A stretch of DNA of 36,172 nt, taken from positions 1-36,172 of the IMG/VR virus record IMGVR_UViG_3300020020_000108; one strand, given 5' to 3'. Under the pieces are notes generated by a model, which was not told the origin of the DNA, searched no databases, and worked only from the letters and a program-made list of their open reading frames with translations. The position numbers were made by a program, and so were the translations under genes. This document shows, one piece after another, positions 34,811 to 36,172 of this stretch; position 1 is the stretch's first letter; each line of letters starts with the position of its first letter. The DNA is from a virus.

Positions 34811-36172
34811 GTGTTTGGCGCCCTTAAAGGTACTCTTACTGCTTCCGTTAACTCGGTAACCAATCCGACTAACGCGACTGGTTCCGTTTTTGTTCAGCCT
34901 GGAGATTTGATTTGGGTCACCTTTGGACAACAAACAGGTCTTACTGCGACTAGCGTTACTGATAACCTTGGTAATACTTATTCTGCGGTCAACGCTGGAA
35001 CAGACATTGGAACAGTAACTCAGCGTTGCTTCTATTCTCGTGTTACTGCCATTGGTACTCTAACTACTGTTGCCGTTGCGGCTACAGCTTCGACTAACGA
35101 CGCAAGCTGTTCTGTGGACGTGATCGAGGGACCGTTCCTCGTTTCGCCACTAGATGCTAATCCTGGTAATACTAGCGATGCTACGACGCCGTTTACCTGT
35201 CCAGCTACCGGAACGCTGGCACAGGCTGACGAAATTGTTATGGCTGGTATTTCTAACGCTGCCACTCAAACATTCGCCGCTACTTCACCGAGCCTTATCG
35301 GTGCCACCGTTTCTAGAGCTAATATCTCTACAGGCAATAGTCGTCGAGTCGTTACCGCGACTACTTCCGTTGTTCCAGAGTTTACTGGTACTTCTGCCGT
35401 CGCGGTACAAACTACAGCAAGCTTTAGGAAAGACACAACTGCTGCACGCAAACAACATGACTGGCCCAATCCGAAAGGACATCAGCGGGCAATAGATCTT
35501 AGAACTTGGGCATACAATCTAACATTAGGACTTCCTATACCGATTGAGTACACCGGCTTTCCATCTATGGATTGGCCCTCGGCACCGGCTCCGGAACGAC
35601 CGGTTAGCCTACGCACTTGGACGCACTTCAATATTAATTTATATCCTCCATCTGTTGTTATAGCTTATACTGGTTTTCCATCTATGGATTGGCCCCCGGC
35701 GCCAGCCGCGGAGCGCAGCGTAACTCTACGCACTTGGATTCATTTCAATATCAATCTATTCTCGCCGGTTTCTGTAGCTCTTCCTGTAGGCGATCGCCAT
35801 ACCAATTTGACTGGTCGTGGACCACTACAACCGCTTCGTAATTGGACGCTCTCGCTTCAACAGACAACACTTGCGCCAGAGGCACCAACACCATTTAAGC
35901 AACTCGATTGGCCGAATCCGCGTGGTTCATTGCAGCCGTTACGGAATTGGACATTTTCATACAATTTGAATCTGATCGGTCAAGATCAGCTTCCGGTCGG
36001 CGATCGTATTACTACGTTGCCGCCGCGTGGTCATATCCATCCTAACAGTATTAGAACGTGGGTACAAACTGTCAATCTGGCACTTGTTACAGAAGCGGCT
36101 GCGCTACCACATAATCAATACAATTGGCCAAATCCACAACAGATACGCCAGTCGACAAGATCGTGGACTGCG
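34811..36172 (+). CDS. Repeat-containing virion protein (partial, runs off the right edge)
   Basis: The frame from GTG 34811 is open for 454 codons to the window end. The first 210 residues are Thr/Ala/Ser-rich beta sequence (NPTNATGSVFVQPGDLIWV, then TSVTDNLGNTYSAVNAGT). From 35459 a unit of 33-39 residues repeats about seven times: a DWPNP or DWPxAP turn followed by LRTW or LRNW and an aromatic strand. Two units are almost identical in DNA (35549-35665 and 35666-35782). The GTG has only a weak GAG before it. It may be a surface or fibre-associated protein. Confidence 0.65.
   Translation, partial: MFGALKGTLTASVNSVTNPTNATGSVFVQPGDLIWVTFGQQTGLTATSVTDNLGNTYSAVNAGTDIGTVTQRCFYSRVTAIGTLTTVAVAATASTNDASCSVDVIEGPFLVSPLDANPGNTSDATTPFTCPATGTLAQADEIVMAGISNAATQTFAATSPSLIGATVSRANISTGNSRRVVTATTSVVPEFTGTSAVAVQTTASFRKDTTAARKQHDWPNPKGHQRAIDLRTWAYNLTLGLPIPIEYTGFPSMDWPSAPAPERPVSLRTWTHFNINLYPPSVVIAYTGFPSMDWPPAPAAERSVTLRTWIHFNINLFSPVSVALPVGDRHTNLTGRGPLQPLRNWTLSLQQTTLAPEAPTPFKQLDWPNPRGSLQPLRNWTFSYNLNLIGQDQLPVGDRITTLPPRGHIHPNSIRTWVQTVNLALVTEAAALPHNQYNWPNPQQIRQSTRSWTA

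Noticed and set aside
1-36172. tRNA genes, CRISPR arrays, insertion sequences, integrase or attachment site.
   Set aside because: I looked for cloverleaf-like palindromes, regularly spaced repeats and transposase or recombinase motifs and found none that hold up.

Overview
This window is a 36.2 kb piece of a tailed double-stranded DNA phage genome, most likely a podovirus of a Gram-negative bacterium. The order terminase, portal, scaffold, coat, gp4-like adaptor, gp10-like nozzle, tail fibres is P22/T7-like, and there are no tape-measure or sheath genes. Several conserved hypothetical families (29914-30243, 31959-32318, 32320-32838, and the small periplasmic protein at 12694-12927) are ones I associate from memory with prophages of Rhizobiales, so an alphaproteobacterial host is a tentative guess. 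I see no integrase, CI-like repressor, tRNA, rRNA, IS element or CRISPR array.

Layout. Positions 1-13406 are transcribed leftward. They hold a replication and recombination block: a uracil-DNA-glycosylase/DNA polymerase A fusion (cut by the window edge), a MazG-like protein, a RecD/Dda-like helicase, a ribbon-helix-helix protein, an SSB-like protein, a Sak4-like ATPase and a PD-(D/E)XK nuclease. About 25 small early genes follow, tightly packed with ATGA overlaps. Positions 13407-14859 are a 1.45 kb gene-free control region with promoters in both directions, tandem repeats, strong hairpins, a candidate pseudoknotted leader and a candidate small RNA of about 69 nt. Positions 14860-36172 are transcribed rightward: packaging genes, a lysis cassette placed between the large terminase and the portal, head genes, tail genes, two fibre-like proteins with a shared N-terminus, a duplicated arabinofuranosidase-like lectin domain protein, and a repeat protein that runs off the right edge.

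The most striking signal is a dispersed 15-bp dyad, TGTRYGA-S-TCRYACA, in about 35 near-copies over the whole window. It sits in intergenic gaps, over stop codons, just downstream of predicted promoters, inside hairpin loops directly upstream of ribosome binding sites, and sometimes inside genes. Its asymmetric form flips orientation near the point where transcription diverges. It resembles in layout, but not in sequence, the stoperators of cluster A mycobacteriophages. The RHH protein at 2359-2628, whose own leader carries a copy, is a candidate binder. Everything here comes from reading the sequence; no database search was possible.
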